NCBI GenBank assembly: GCA_013003115.1
Contig: JABDLF010000088.1
Span: 1 to 64,000 of the forward strand
DNA from: Gammaproteobacteria bacterium
Lineage (GTDB): Bacteria > Pseudomonadota > Gammaproteobacteria > Steroidobacterales > JABDLF01
Direction of reading: 5' to 3'
Length of the DNA stretch: 64,000 bases
Below, one piece after another: positions 26,710-35,702 of the stretch. The notes beneath the pieces were generated by a model, which saw nothing but the letters and a program-made list of their open reading frames with translations, did no database searches and was not told the DNA's origin. Every line of letters starts with the position of its first letter. Within the stretch, counting starts at the first letter, position 1. Both the position numbers and the translations under genes were made by a program.

Positions 26710-27986
26710 GAGTCTGCGAGCCTCTTCAGCAGCTGCACGAAGTGAAAAACGTCCTCGAAGCTGTTGTAAAGCGGTACCGGCGCGGCACGAATTACGTCAG
26801 GCTCACGCCAATCCACAAATACGCCGAGATCCGGGAGACGTTTAAACAGCGCCCGGCCGCGTTCTGCGCCGTCGCGAAGCCTGAGAGAGATCTGGCAGCC
26901 TCTTCTCGATGCTTCTTTCGGCGTAATGATCTCGAACACCTCGTGGAGCTGCGTGTTCACCAGAAATTCGAGGTAGCCGCTCAGACGTCGGGACTTGGTC
27001 ACAAGCTGCGCCATACGCGCGCGGCGAAAAATGTCGAGTGATGCGACCAGCGGCGCCAGCGCTAGGATGGGTGGGTTGGACAGCTGCCAGCCTTCCACGC
27101 CCGGGATGGGGTGGAACTCGGGGCCCATTTCAAATCGCGTTGCCTTTTCGTGCCCCCACCAGCCGGCAAATCTCTGCAGGGACGGGTCGCGGCCGTGGCG
27201 TTCGTGCAGAAAGCAGCCAGCGACCGCGCCCGGCCCGGCGTTGAGATACTTGTAGCTGCACCAGACGGCGAAATCGACGTCCCAGTCGTGAAGGCTGAGC
27301 AGCGTGTTGCCTGCCGCGTGGGCGAGATCGAAGCCGGCAATGCAGCCCATACGGTGAGCTTCATCCGTAATGGCCGCGATATCGAACAGCTGGCCGCTGT
27401 AGTACTGGACACCTGGCAACATGACCAGCGCGATTTCGTTCCCGTGCTCGGCGATCAGGGAAATGACATCCTCGTCGCGTATAACTGTTTCGTTTTCGCG
27501 CGGCGCCACTTCGATCAGCGCGTCGGCGGCGTTTAAGCCATGAAACCTGAGCTGCGAAACGACCGCGTAGCGATCTGAAGGAAAGGCCGGTTTTTCGATC
27601 AGTATCTTGTGACGCCCCTGCTGCGGCCTGAAGAAGCTCACCATCATGAGATGCAAATTAACCGTGAGGGAGTTCATGGCGACCACCTCACCAGCTCTCG
27701 CCCCGACGAGTCCGGCCAGGTCGGCGCTCAGGTTTTCGTGATAGGGCATCCACGGACGCCGCGCCTTCCAGTGGCCCTCGACCGCAAGACGCTGCCAGTC
27801 CTCGAGTTCCTCCTTGACGAGCTCGGCCGCACGCTTTGGCTGCAGCCCAAGGGAATTGCCGCACAGGTAAAGTACGCGCTCTGCGGAAGCAGGTTTCTCA
27901 GGGAAATAGAACTCGTCGCGGAAGCGGGCGCAGGGATCGTGGCGATCCTGGCCTATGGCGAAGTCGATGCCCGCTGCGTAACTCAT
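26706..27986 (-). CDS. kynU: Kynureninase
   Basis: PLP enzyme cleaving (3-hydroxy)kynurenine to (3-hydroxy)anthranilate and alanine. It has 426 residues; the PLP lysine is in WCSYKYLNAGPGAVAG near residue 235, and the N-terminal FYFPEKPASAERVLYLCGNSLG is characteristic. Overlaps of 4 bases with kynB upstream and kmo downstream indicate tight coupling. With Kmo next door the physiological product is probably 3-hydroxyanthranilate. Confidence 0.96.
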   Translation of the reverse strand: MSYAAGIDFAIGQDRHDPCARFRDEFYFPEKPASAERVLYLCGNSLGLQPKRAAELVKEELEDWQRLAVEGHWKARRPWMPYHENLSADLAGLVGARAGEVVAMNSLTVNLHLMMVSFFRPQQGRHKILIEKPAFPSDRYAVVSQLRFHGLNAADALIEVAPRENETVIRDEDVISLIAEHGNEIALVMLPGVQYYSGQLFDIAAITDEAHRMGCIAGFDLAHAAGNTLLSLHDWDVDFAVWCSYKYLNAGPGAVAGCFLHERHGRDPSLQRFAGWWGHEKATRFEMGPEFHPIPGVEGWQLSNPPILALAPLVASLDIFRRARMAQLVTKSRRLSGYLEFLVNTQLHEVFEIITPKEASRRGCQISLRLRDGAERGRALFKRLPDLGVFVDWREPDVIRAAPVPLYNSFEDVFHFVQLLKRLADS

Positions 27987-28807
27987 GCTGCGTATGCCGG
28001 AAACAGGATGGGCCTGCTTGGTGCCGCATCGCTGACAAACGGGGCAACCTGTAGATTCAGCAGGTAGATGCCGTCTTCAAGATCGTCATCTACAAACACC
28101 ATTTCCGTAATGGTAGCGTCGCGGCGGGAGTCGGCATCGGTTTCTGCAGCGCCTTGCTCGAGACCCCAGAACAACCGGTGTCCGGCCAGTTTTCCCTCAT
28201 CGTCAAAGCGATCAATTGACGGCGTGTCTACCAGAAGGTGCTTGACGCCGCGCGCCACCAGCATCTCGATTGCGGCAAGGCTGAAGTATGGATGGTCATC
28301 GCTCTCGGTATAACGTCGCTCACGCTTGTCGGGAGCATTTGGCAACGTGCGTACGACCAGGGCGGGATATTCTCCCCGCGGCAGCTGCTTCCAGGCGCTG
28401 GCCAGTGACGCCGCTGTAATGAGCCTGTCCCCGCCGAGGGGAGGGGGCTCAGAAAATTCCCCGCTCCCGGAGGCGGGCGCGGGCGTGACGCTCACCAGTG
28501 CTGCCGGCAGGATGGCCGGCGGCGCCGCAGCAAGAACATTGTGACGCTCTTTGGTTACATGACCCAGGCATTCTGTGTGCGTGCCGTTGCAGTGTGGGTT
28601 TATTGTGAGCACCGCTGCGTTGCAGCTGCCACCGGCGCGGGTGTCACCGACGAATTCCCCGGCTCGCATCGGCTTCGCACTCGCAGGGCTTGCGCCAAAG
28701 TGATTAGGCTGCGGGCCTTCAAAATCCAGTGCGATACTGATATCCCTGCCATTCCTGGCATCCGCGATGAACGTTCTGTCGCCCGCTTGCAGCTTCAGCT
28801 GTGTCAC
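27983..28807 (-). CDS. kynB: Cyclase-family protein, probable kynurenine formamidase
   Basis: A 274-residue metal-dependent hydrolase of the cyclase family. The metal-binding region reads [12 protein letters not shown] near residue 75, a variant of the usual HxxTHxD motif with Glu in place of the final Asp. In a kynurenine operon the expected reaction is N-formylkynurenine to kynurenine plus formate. It is longer than classical KynB (about 210 residues), so it belongs to a distinct subgroup; function is inferred mainly from position between kynU and nbaD, with 4-base overlaps on both sides. Confidence 0.78.
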   Translation of the reverse strand: MTQLKLQAGDRTFIADARNGRDISIALDFEGPQPNHFGASPASAKPMRAGEFVGDTRAGGSCNAAVLTINPHCNGTHTECLGHVTKERHNVLAAAPPAILPAALVSVTPAPASGSGEFSEPPPLGGDRLITAASLASAWKQLPRGEYPALVVRTLPNAPDKRERRYTESDDHPYFSLAAIEMLVARGVKHLLVDTPSIDRFDDEGKLAGHRLFWGLEQGAAETDADSRRDATITEMVFVDDDLEDGIYLLNLQVAPFVSDAAPSRPILFPAYAA

Positions 28808-29811
28808 AGGAAGGCAGCTCTATCGAGTCCCAGCCATTTCAGCGCGGTGCCGGCCAGCAGAAAGTCGCGGACTGTTTCATCCAGTTCCATGCTCTCTATC
28901 ATCGAGCCCGGTACGTGTTCTCCCAACGGGAAAGGGTAGTCGCTGCCAAGCGCGATACAGTCTGCACCCATGAGTTCGATCATATAGTTAAGTACATGTG
29001 GTTCGTGAACCAGTGAATCGACGACAAACCGCCCAAGGTAATCTCGCGGGTTGGTCGTGTTGTTTACGGCAACCAGATCCGGGCGCACCTTGAAACCATG
29101 TTCGATGCGACCAATGGTGGCAGGAAAGGCGCCACCGCCATGGGCGAAGGCAATGCGCAGGCGAGGCAGGCGCTCGAAAACGCCGCCAAAAATCATGGAA
29201 CAAATCGAAAGCGCGGTCTCAGCGGGCATGCCCACCAGCCAGGGCAACCAGTATTTATCCATGCGTTCGCGGCCAAGCATCTCCCAGGGGTGAACAAAAA
29301 CCGCAGCGCCCAGTTCCTGCGCCGCCTCGAATACGGGAAATATGCTGGGGTGGTCGAGGTTAAGTCCGTTGACATGGGTGCCGATCTCGACGCCGTTGAG
29401 TCCAAGCTGACGTACGCAGCGCTCCAGTTCCTTGCAGGCGAGATCGGGGTCTTGCATGGGTAGCGTGCCGAGCCCCACAAAACGTTTCGGGTGCCTGCCA
29501 ACCATTCCGGCGATGTGGTCGTTCAGTATCTTGCATAGATCGTGAGTGTGCGCAGGCTTGGCCCAGTAGCTGAACATTACCGGCACCGTTGAAAGCACCT
29601 GTACGTCGACGCCATGGGTATCGCATTCGGATATTCGCTCTTGTCCGTCCCAGCAGTTTGCGCAAATTTCCCTGAACGACGTCCCGTCGCGCATCATGCG
29701 CGCGCAGCCCGGGCCGTTGTGTTGTAGCTGCACCCATCCGCCGTAGCCATAGCGCTCACTGAGATCCGGCCAGTTTTCCGGCAGTACATGGGTGTGAATG
29801 TCGATTTTCAC
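28804..29811 (-). CDS. nbaD: 2-Amino-3-carboxymuconate-6-semialdehyde decarboxylase
   Basis: Zinc amidohydrolase-fold decarboxylase (ACMSD) acting on the product of 3-hydroxyanthranilate dioxygenase. It has 335 residues; metal ligands are visible in [11 protein letters not shown] (HxH at the N-terminus), [10 protein letters not shown] and [31 protein letters not shown] near residue 30 is specific to ACMSD. It steers the pathway toward full degradation rather than quinolinate/NAD formation. Start and stop overlap nbaC and kynB by 4 bases. Confidence 0.94.
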   Translation of the reverse strand: MKIDIHTHVLPENWPDLSERYGYGGWVQLQHNGPGCARMMRDGTSFREICANCWDGQERISECDTHGVDVQVLSTVPVMFSYWAKPAHTHDLCKILNDHIAGMVGRHPKRFVGLGTLPMQDPDLACKELERCVRQLGLNGVEIGTHVNGLNLDHPSIFPVFEAAQELGAAVFVHPWEMLGRERMDKYWLPWLVGMPAETALSICSMIFGGVFERLPRLRIAFAHGGGAFPATIGRIEHGFKVRPDLVAVNNTTNPRDYLGRFVVDSLVHEPHVLNYMIELMGADCIALGSDYPFPLGEHVPGSMIESMELDETVRDFLLAGTALKWLGLDRAAFL

Positions 29812-30341
29812 CGGGCTTTCTTGTTGGCCGGAGGTGCCGGCATCACGCTGTGGCAGCGCGAGCAGGTTCGGCGCTGCTTATCCGCATAAAAAGCCTCGAA
29901 CACCGGAGGCAGCTGGGTTTCAATGTCTTCAAGCTGAAAGTATTCCTCATACAAAAGGTTATCGCAGTCATCGCAATACCACATGAAACCGTCCTGCTCA
30001 CCCGGGTTTCGCGGTCGCTCGACCACCAGACCCACAGTGTTTTCGAAGCGCTGCGGCGAATGCGGGATTTCGGGTGGCAGCAGGAATACCTCGCCCTCGC
30101 GGATCGGAATGTCGACGCGCTTGCCGTCCTGTATCGTTTTGAGCAGCATATCGCCTTCGATCTGGTAAAAGAACTCTTCGCCGGGATCGTAGTGATAGTC
30201 CTTGCGGCTGTTGGGCCCGCCCACAACCATAATGACAAACTCGGAATTCTCGAAGACCTGTTTGTTGCAAACCGGCGGGCTGAGCAGTTCACGATTGTCT
30301 TCGATCCATGCCTTGAAATTAAATGGTTTGAGTTCGCGCAT
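29808..30341 (-). CDS. nbaC: 3-Hydroxyanthranilate 3,4-dioxygenase
   Basis: Iron cupin enzyme opening the ring of 3-hydroxyanthranilate. It has 177 residues; the cupin metal motif is [18 protein letters not shown], with a second His in EIPHSPQRF. The C-terminal CDDC and CSRC pairs form the extra rubredoxin-like iron site found in bacterial enzymes. It lies about 36 bases after the RidA-type deaminase gene and overlaps nbaD. Confidence 0.95.
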   Translation of the reverse strand: MRELKPFNFKAWIEDNRELLSPPVCNKQVFENSEFVIMVVGGPNSRKDYHYDPGEEFFYQIEGDMLLKTIQDGKRVDIPIREGEVFLLPPEIPHSPQRFENTVGLVVERPRNPGEQDGFMWYCDDCDNLLYEEYFQLEDIETQLPPVFEAFYADKQRRTCSRCHSVMPAPPANKKAR

Positions 30342-30377
30342 ATTGGTCTCGCTGCTTCCTTCCTGAATCCTTCGGCA

Positions 30378-30794
30378 TCACACAGTGGCGATGCACTTAA
30401 GCTCAATGGCAATCGGCGTGGGCAGGCGGCTTATCTCAACGGTGGTACGACAGGGCGCCGGTCCGGGGAAATACTCCGCCCACAGGGCATTATACTTGGC
30501 GAAATCGCGCCTTATGTCGGTAAGGAATACGGTTACGTCCAGCAGCTTGTCCCAGCCGGAGCCAGCTTCCTCCAGAACGCTGCGAACGTTCGCAAAAACC
30601 GCCCGGCACTGCGCCTCGATATCGTAGTCAACAATGCTTCCCTGCGCGTCGCGCACGAGGCCGGGAATCTCGTCGCTGCCGGATTGACGCGGACCGATGC
30701 CGGATAGGAAAAGCAGATTTCCGCAGCGGCGCGCATGAGGGTACTTGCCGACCGGGTCCGGCGCGTCGCCAGCATGGATTCCGTCATCGCCCAT
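30378..30794 (-). CDS. nbaF: RidA-family protein, probable 2-aminomuconate deaminase
   Basis: A 138-residue YjgF/RidA-fold protein with FLSGIGPRQSG near residue 30 and the C-terminal RTTVEISRLPTPIAIELKCIA. In 3-hydroxyanthranilate operons the RidA homologue is 2-aminomuconate deaminase, giving 4-oxalocrotonate and ammonia; the neighbours support this. I choose the ATG at 30794 because the track's GTG start at 30809 lies inside the GGGAGG ribosome binding site of that ATG. Confidence 0.85.
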   Translation of the reverse strand: MGDDGIHAGDAPDPVGKYPHARRCGNLLFLSGIGPRQSGSDEIPGLVRDAQGSIVDYDIEAQCRAVFANVRSVLEEAGSGWDKLLDVTVFLTDIRRDFAKYNALWAEYFPGPAPCRTTVEISRLPTPIAIELKCIATV

Positions 30795-30801
30795 AAGGCT
30801 G

Positions 30802-30807
30802 CCTCCC
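30802..30807 (-). promoter_or_regulatory. Ribosome binding site deciding the RidA start
   Basis: GGGAGG on the minus strand lies about 7 bases before the ATG at 30794 and overlaps the longer GTG start offered by the ORF track, which argues for the shorter protein. Confidence 0.55.
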
Positions 30808-30815
30808 ACTCAACG

Positions 30816-32258
30816 CTAAATGCTGATACACACGTTTTTTGCTTCGGTAAAAAAGCGCAGGGTCTCGAACCCGCCCTCACGGCCGACGCCGGAGTGCTTG
30901 AAACCGCCCATCGGCGTTCGCAGGTCTCTCAGCATCCAGCAGTTCACCCACACCAGGCCGGATTGCAGCGCTGCCGCCACGCGATGGCAGCGCGAAACGT
31001 CCTGGCTCCAGAGTGATGCCGCCAGCCCATAGCGCGTCGAGTTTGCCGCCGCCACTGCGTCATCCTCGTCATCGAAAGGCATGATGCTGACGACCGGGCC
31101 AAATATTTCTTCCTGGTTGGTCTTACAGCTCGCATCGAGACCTTCGATGACGGTGGGGCGTATGAACCAGCCGTTCGCACAGCGGCCCTCAGGTTTCACT
31201 GATTCGCCGCCGCAAAGAGTCTGTCCACCCTCGTTGCGGGCGCGGCCGATCGCCGCCATCACTTTGTCGAAATGGGCGGCCGAAACGACGGCGCCCTGGT
31301 CCGTGCCTGGCTCGAGGGGATCGCCAACGATGAGCGCGCGGGCGCGCTCAACAAACCGGTCTCGGAAATCTTCATAGATGCTGCGCTCGACAAGCAACCT
31401 CGAACCGCAAAGACAGATCTGCCCCTGATTAGAAAAGGCTGCCCGCAGCGCACCGTCCAGCGCTTTTTCCTGATCAGCATCTGCGAACACGATCGTTGGA
31501 TTTTTGCCACCGAGTTCCAGCGACAGTTTCTTGAACATCCCCGCGGTGCGGGCCGCAATATCTGCACCCGTTGCCGTTCCGCCAGTAAAGGAGATCGCGC
31601 TGATGCCGGGATGATCTACTATAAGCCGGCCGATCCGGTTGCCCCGCCCGTGCAGGACATTCAGTACGCCCTTGGGCACGCCGGCCTGGTTGAGCAGGCG
31701 CGAAAACAGGTAGGCGGTCATGGGCGTGACTTCTGACGGCTTGGCGATAACGCAGTTGCCGGCCGCCAGTGCCGGAGCGATTTTCCAGGTGAGCAGGTAC
31801 AACGGCAGATTCCAGGGCGAGATACAGCCAACGGTGCCGAGCGGCTCGCGCAGCGTGTAGTTGATGGCGCTGGTGCCCATTGCATGGGATTCACTGAAAA
31901 ACTGCGTCGCGGCGGACGCGTAAAAGCGCAGGTTGGCAGCTACCCTGGGGATATCCAGCCGGGCTGCGACATGCAGTGGCTTGCCCGTATCAACACACTC
32001 GGCGAGTGCAAGGTCGTCTGCGTTGTCGTCGACCAGGTCGGCCAGCCTGTTGAGAATCCTGGCCCGCTCCTCTGCCGGCGCCTGCGCCCAATTTTCCCGG
32101 GCGCTTTCGGCCGCGGCCACCGCCATCGCAAGATCTTCGGCATCAGAATCTGGCAGCTGAGAGTAGACCGCCCCTGTGGCAGGATCGACGTTATCCAGCT
32201 CATTGCCATTCACCGGCGCCACAGTGCGCCCATCGATGTAGTTATAGATTTTTTCCAT
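30816..32258 (-). CDS. nbaE: 2-Aminomuconate-6-semialdehyde dehydrogenase (ALDH family)
   Basis: NAD-dependent aldehyde dehydrogenase, 480 residues. The catalytic Cys is in FSNQGQICLCGSRLLVE, the general-base Glu in LSLELGGKNP, and SFTGGTATGADIA is the coenzyme-binding turn. Within ALDHs it resembles 2-hydroxymuconic/2-aminomuconic semialdehyde dehydrogenases, and the operon supplies that substrate through NbaC and NbaD. It lies between the SDR gene (11 bases upstream) and the RidA gene. Confidence 0.92.
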   Translation of the reverse strand: MEKIYNYIDGRTVAPVNGNELDNVDPATGAVYSQLPDSDAEDLAMAVAAAESARENWAQAPAEERARILNRLADLVDDNADDLALAECVDTGKPLHVAARLDIPRVAANLRFYASAATQFFSESHAMGTSAINYTLREPLGTVGCISPWNLPLYLLTWKIAPALAAGNCVIAKPSEVTPMTAYLFSRLLNQAGVPKGVLNVLHGRGNRIGRLIVDHPGISAISFTGGTATGADIAARTAGMFKKLSLELGGKNPTIVFADADQEKALDGALRAAFSNQGQICLCGSRLLVERSIYEDFRDRFVERARALIVGDPLEPGTDQGAVVSAAHFDKVMAAIGRARNEGGQTLCGGESVKPEGRCANGWFIRPTVIEGLDASCKTNQEEIFGPVVSIMPFDDEDDAVAAANSTRYGLAASLWSQDVSRCHRVAAALQSGLVWVNCWMLRDLRTPMGGFKHSGVGREGGFETLRFFTEAKNVCISI

Positions 32259-32269
32259 AGGCCTCGGCG

Positions 32270-33073
32270 CTACAGGCTGCCGGTGCGCCCGCCGTCCACG
32301 GGCAGGTTCACTCCGTTGATGTAAGAGGCGGCGCTGGAAGCCAGAAATGCGATGACGTCGCCAAGTTCGTCCGGCTCGGCGAACCGCCGCGCCGGCACGC
32401 TCATGCGCGCCTGATCTTCGATTTCGGCAACGTCGACGCCCGCGCGATTCGCCCGCGCTTCGAAAATCGGCTGCAGCCGCCCCGTGCGGGTGTATCCCGG
32501 CAAGACGTTGTTCACGGTGATGCCGTCGGGGCCGACTTCCATCGCCATGGTCTTTGCCCAGCTCGCCATCGCGCCGCGAACGGTATTCGAAACCCCAAGC
32601 CCGGCTATCGGCTCTTTTACCGAAGTCGAGATCACATTGATGATACGGCCGTACGCCGCCGATCGCATCCCGTCGAGCAGCACGCCGCTGAGGACCTGTG
32701 CTGCGATGACATGCTGTCGGAAAGCATCGGCGAAGTCCTGCTGGTTTGCCTGGGTAATCAAACCGGGCGCGGGCCCCCCGCTGTTGTTGACAAGGATGTG
32801 AACAGGGGGCTCCCGCCGAAGCATTTCGGTGACATCGGTCTCAAGCTTCTGCGTATCGCCCAGGTCCGCAGCAACAATAGCGTGATTCTGTCCCTGCTTC
32901 GCTGGCAGATTCGCGAGTGTTTTTGCGAGCTTGTCAGGTGAGCGCGCCAGCAGGAGGATTGATGCGCCTTGCCCGGCCAGCGACATCGCGGCGGACTTAC
33001 CTATGCCCTCGCTGGCGCCGCAGACAAGGGCGCGTTTGCCGTCAAGTCGAATTTTCTCATTCAAGTTGCTCAT
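32270..33073 (-). CDS. SDR family oxidoreductase
   Basis: A 267-residue short-chain dehydrogenase. The cofactor motif is LVCGASEGIGKSAAM near residue 20 (TGxxxGIG type with Cys for the Thr), with VNNSGGPAPG and a C-terminal YINGVNLPVDGG. The catalytic YxxxK is not in its classical form: where Tyr is expected the sequence reads GVSNTVRGAMASWAKTMA, so Tyr and Lys appear changed. It heads the kynurenine operon, 57 bases after apaH, yet no step of the known pathway needs an SDR. Confidence 0.85.
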   Translation of the reverse strand: MSNLNEKIRLDGKRALVCGASEGIGKSAAMSLAGQGASILLLARSPDKLAKTLANLPAKQGQNHAIVAADLGDTQKLETDVTEMLRREPPVHILVNNSGGPAPGLITQANQQDFADAFRQHVIAAQVLSGVLLDGMRSAAYGRIINVISTSVKEPIAGLGVSNTVRGAMASWAKTMAMEVGPDGITVNNVLPGYTRTGRLQPIFEARANRAGVDVAEIEDQARMSVPARRFAEPDELGDVIAFLASSAASYINGVNLPVDGGRTGSL

Positions 33074-33130
33074 GACATTATCCGCGCTTGCATCGAGATT
33101 TAAACGTTGCTCCGGAGTTTGCGGCGGGGC

Positions 33131-34009
33131 TCACGCTTCCGGCTGTTGCCAGGCCTCGCAGGCTACGCTGCTGAGCACCGTTTCACCATCGAGGCGCGCC
33201 GCGAGCAGTTCGCCGCCCCAGACGCAACCGCCATCCAGTGGCAAAACCTGATCGTGTGCTGCAATCTGGCTATTGATGCTCTCACCCCGCGGTTTTCCGG
33301 CAAAGGTCGCGCCACCGAGCGTGGACCAGTGTCCGAAGACGATTCTCGCGCCGCGACTTGCTCTGCCAGGAACGCGGAACCAGGGCAGCAGTCCGTCAGG
33401 CTGCGTTCCGGGGGCGCCGCTGTGCTTCATGACAATTCCGCCGTCGGGTCGACAGTATCGCAGGCGAGTGAGGCAGTTGGTAGTAATTCGCAGCCGTTCG
33501 ATTCCCTGCAGGTCATCCTCCCACTTGTCAGGCTGCGTTCGAAAGAGTTTTTTCAGAAGCTTGACGTAGTCATCGCCGCGTAGTCGGGCTTCGAGTTCGC
33601 GTGCGCAGCGCTCTGCCATGGCAATATCCCATTGTGGCGCAAGACCTGCGTGCACCATGACCCAGTCAAGATCCCTGTCCCGATGCAGGAGTGGGCGCCG
33701 GCGCAACCAGTCAAGCAGCTCAGGCCCGTCCGGAGCGCTTAGCACATCTTCAAGAGTATCTCCCGAAGCGCGGGATCGGGCACCGCAGGCAACGGCCAGC
33801 AGGTGCAGATCGTGATTACCGAGCACGCAGACGGCGCGGTCACCGAGGTCACGGACGAAACGCAGTACCGCAAGATTTTCGGGCCCGCGATTAACCAGAT
33901 CACCGGTTAACCAGAGCTTGTCCTTTTGCTCATCAAATTCAATTCTGTCCAGCAGCGCCCGAAACTCGGCGTAGCAACCTTGAATGTCGCCGACCGCGTA
34001 GACCGCCAT
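33131..34009 (-). CDS. apaH: Bis(5'-nucleosyl)-tetraphosphatase, symmetrical
   Basis: Hydrolyses Ap4A to two ADP; also acts in RNA decapping of Np4 caps. The 292-residue phosphoesterase shows the metal motifs VGDIQGCYAEF, WLTGDLVNRGP and VLGNHDLHLL in order. It lies 8 bases after apaG in the conserved surA-pdxA-rsmA-apaG-apaH series; the kynurenine operon follows on the same strand 57 bases later with no visible terminator. Confidence 0.96.
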   Translation of the reverse strand: MAVYAVGDIQGCYAEFRALLDRIEFDEQKDKLWLTGDLVNRGPENLAVLRFVRDLGDRAVCVLGNHDLHLLAVACGARSRASGDTLEDVLSAPDGPELLDWLRRRPLLHRDRDLDWVMVHAGLAPQWDIAMAERCARELEARLRGDDYVKLLKKLFRTQPDKWEDDLQGIERLRITTNCLTRLRYCRPDGGIVMKHSGAPGTQPDGLLPWFRVPGRASRGARIVFGHWSTLGGATFAGKPRGESINSQIAAHDQVLPLDGGCVWGGELLAARLDGETVLSSVACEAWQQPEA

Positions 34010-34017
34010 TCATTTCC

Positions 34018-34401
34018 TCAGTTAATTTTGCCGGGCACGGCCAGGGTAAACGGCGGGATCGGCGCGTCGAAGCGGTCGCCGTTGTCGGCGAGCATCAGGT
34101 AGCTGCCCTGCATGCTGCCGACGGGCGTGTCGATAATCGCGCCGCTCGAATACTGAAATCCTTCGCCGGGTCCGAGATGGGGCTGTTCTCCCACAACGCC
34201 GTCTCCGCGCACTTCCCTGACTTTGCCGTTGCCGTCTGTGATGAGCCAGTGACGCGCCATAAGACGGGCAGGAACCTTGCCGTCATTTCTTATATTTATC
34301 GTATACGCGAAAACGAACCTCGCCTGAGCAGGGTCCGACTGTGCCGGGTCATAGACAGTGCGTACGCGGATCTGAAACTGGTGCTGGGTGCCTTCGGGCA
34401 T
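34018..34401 (-). CDS. apaG: ApaG domain protein
   Basis: A 127-residue immunoglobulin-like (fibronectin III-fold) protein recognised by YTINIRNDGKVPARLMARHW and the GVVGEQPHLGPGEGFQYSSGA stretch with the conserved HLGPGE. Its biochemical role is unsettled. Encoded between the universal-stress gene and apaH. Confidence 0.95.
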   Translation of the reverse strand: MPEGTQHQFQIRVRTVYDPAQSDPAQARFVFAYTINIRNDGKVPARLMARHWLITDGNGKVREVRGDGVVGEQPHLGPGEGFQYSSGAIIDTPVGSMQGSYLMLADNGDRFDAPIPPFTLAVPGKIN

Positions 34402-34411
34402 TAGCTGTGAC

Positions 34412-34840
34412 TCACTGTTTAATTCTCACGGCCAGGACATCACACGACGCAGCATGCAGCACGGTGTCTTCGGTGAGATTGACCAGGACGCCCAGACCGT
34501 GACGCTCGAGACTGCCGATGACTATCAGGTCCGCGCCCAGGTCACTGGCGCGGCGAATGATCTCGCTCTTGACGCTTCCGACGGCGACTTCGCTGTCGCA
34601 GTCCTGCAAGCCTGATTTCTTGAGCAGGTCATCCAGCCTGCGGCGAGCCGTTTTGACAAGGTCATCCTCGAAATTAATTGCGGGCAGCACTGCCTCCCCC
34701 ATGGGTTCGACCGGTATGTACTCCACTACGTGCAGCACCGACAGTTGCGCATCGTATGTTTTCGCCAGGTTCGCGGCTCGCCCGGTGATTTCGGCGGTGC
34801 CGTCACCGAGGTCTATTGCGAGCAGAATTTTCTTGTACAT
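34412..34840 (-). CDS. Universal stress protein, UspA-like
   Basis: A 142-residue single USP domain. It opens YKKILLAIDLGDGTAE, and the C-terminal loop is IGSLERHGLGVLVNLTED. The G-S/T element of ATP-binding USPs after this loop is missing, as in the UspA subclass, so it probably does not bind ATP. The ATG at 34840 is used; the track adds 8 residues. It interrupts the usual rsmA-apaG adjacency. Confidence 0.9.
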   Translation of the reverse strand: MYKKILLAIDLGDGTAEITGRAANLAKTYDAQLSVLHVVEYIPVEPMGEAVLPAINFEDDLVKTARRRLDDLLKKSGLQDCDSEVAVGSVKSEIIRRASDLGADLIVIGSLERHGLGVLVNLTEDTVLHAASCDVLAVRIKQ

Positions 34841-34888
34841 AGTCGTGTTCTCAAAACCGAGCAAAGGGCAGGCCGCAGGTGGAGTATA

Positions 34889-35698
34889 TCAAAGCGCCGC
34901 GCCGCGCCTCGCCGTGCAGGCATTTGCGAGGCGCACGAAGTCTGCGGTGGACAGCTGTTCCGGACGCCTGCCGGCGTCGACCTCGGCTTGTGCAAAATCG
35001 TCGGTTTCAATCAGGTCGGCGAGGCTTCTGCGCAGTGTTTTCCTGCGGCCGGAAAATGCAGTGCGGACAACGTTTTCAAACAGCGCCATGTCGTTAAGCT
35101 GATCGGCAAGTGTCCCGTCGGGGATAAGGCGGACAAAGGACGACGCGACGCGCGGCGGCGGGTTAAATGCACCGGGTCCGATGTCGAACAGTCGTTCTGC
35201 CCTGCAGCGCAGCGCAAGCATGATAGTCAGGCGTCCATATTGCTTGTTGCCAGGTGATGCGGTCATGCGGCGCACAACTTCTTTCTGCAGCATGAAGTGC
35301 ATGTCTGCGATGCACTCAACCTGGTTGAGGAGGTGAAACATCAGCGGCGTGGAAATATTGTAAGGAAGGTTGCCGACAATCCTGGCTTTGGCCTGTGGCG
35401 GTGCCAGGCCGGCTGCCACGGCGCAGAAGTCGGTCTTCAGCGCATCGCCGACAATAATCTCCAGGTTTGCCGTACCGTCGATATGGCCAGCCAGTGCGGC
35501 CGCGGCGTCACGGTCAATCTCGATCGCCGTGAGCCGATTTACTGCATTCAGCAGCGGCAGGGTAATAGCACCAAGGCCCGGGCCGATTTCAATAATCTTG
35601 TCGTTTACGGCAGGTGCGATTGCAGAAATAATCTTTTGGATTATGGCCGGATCATGCAAAAAATGCTGGCCAAATCGCTTGCGATGTATGTGGGCCAT
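34889..35698 (-). CDS. rsmA: 16S rRNA (adenine(1518)-N6/adenine(1519)-N6)-dimethyltransferase
   Basis: Dimethylates two adjacent adenines in the 3' hairpin of 16S rRNA using SAM. The 269-residue enzyme starts at the ATG at 35698 (MAHIHRKRFGQHFLHD). SAM motif I is IEIGPGLGAITLPLL and the catalytic motif is NLPYNIST. The track's N-terminal extension lies in pdxA. It sits 4 bases after the pdxA stop. Confidence 0.96.
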   Translation of the reverse strand: MAHIHRKRFGQHFLHDPAIIQKIISAIAPAVNDKIIEIGPGLGAITLPLLNAVNRLTAIEIDRDAAAALAGHIDGTANLEIIVGDALKTDFCAVAAGLAPPQAKARIVGNLPYNISTPLMFHLLNQVECIADMHFMLQKEVVRRMTASPGNKQYGRLTIMLALRCRAERLFDIGPGAFNPPPRVASSFVRLIPDGTLADQLNDMALFENVVRTAFSGRRKTLRRSLADLIETDDFAQAEVDAGRRPEQLSTADFVRLANACTARRGAAL

Positions 35699-35702
35699 TG
35701 CC

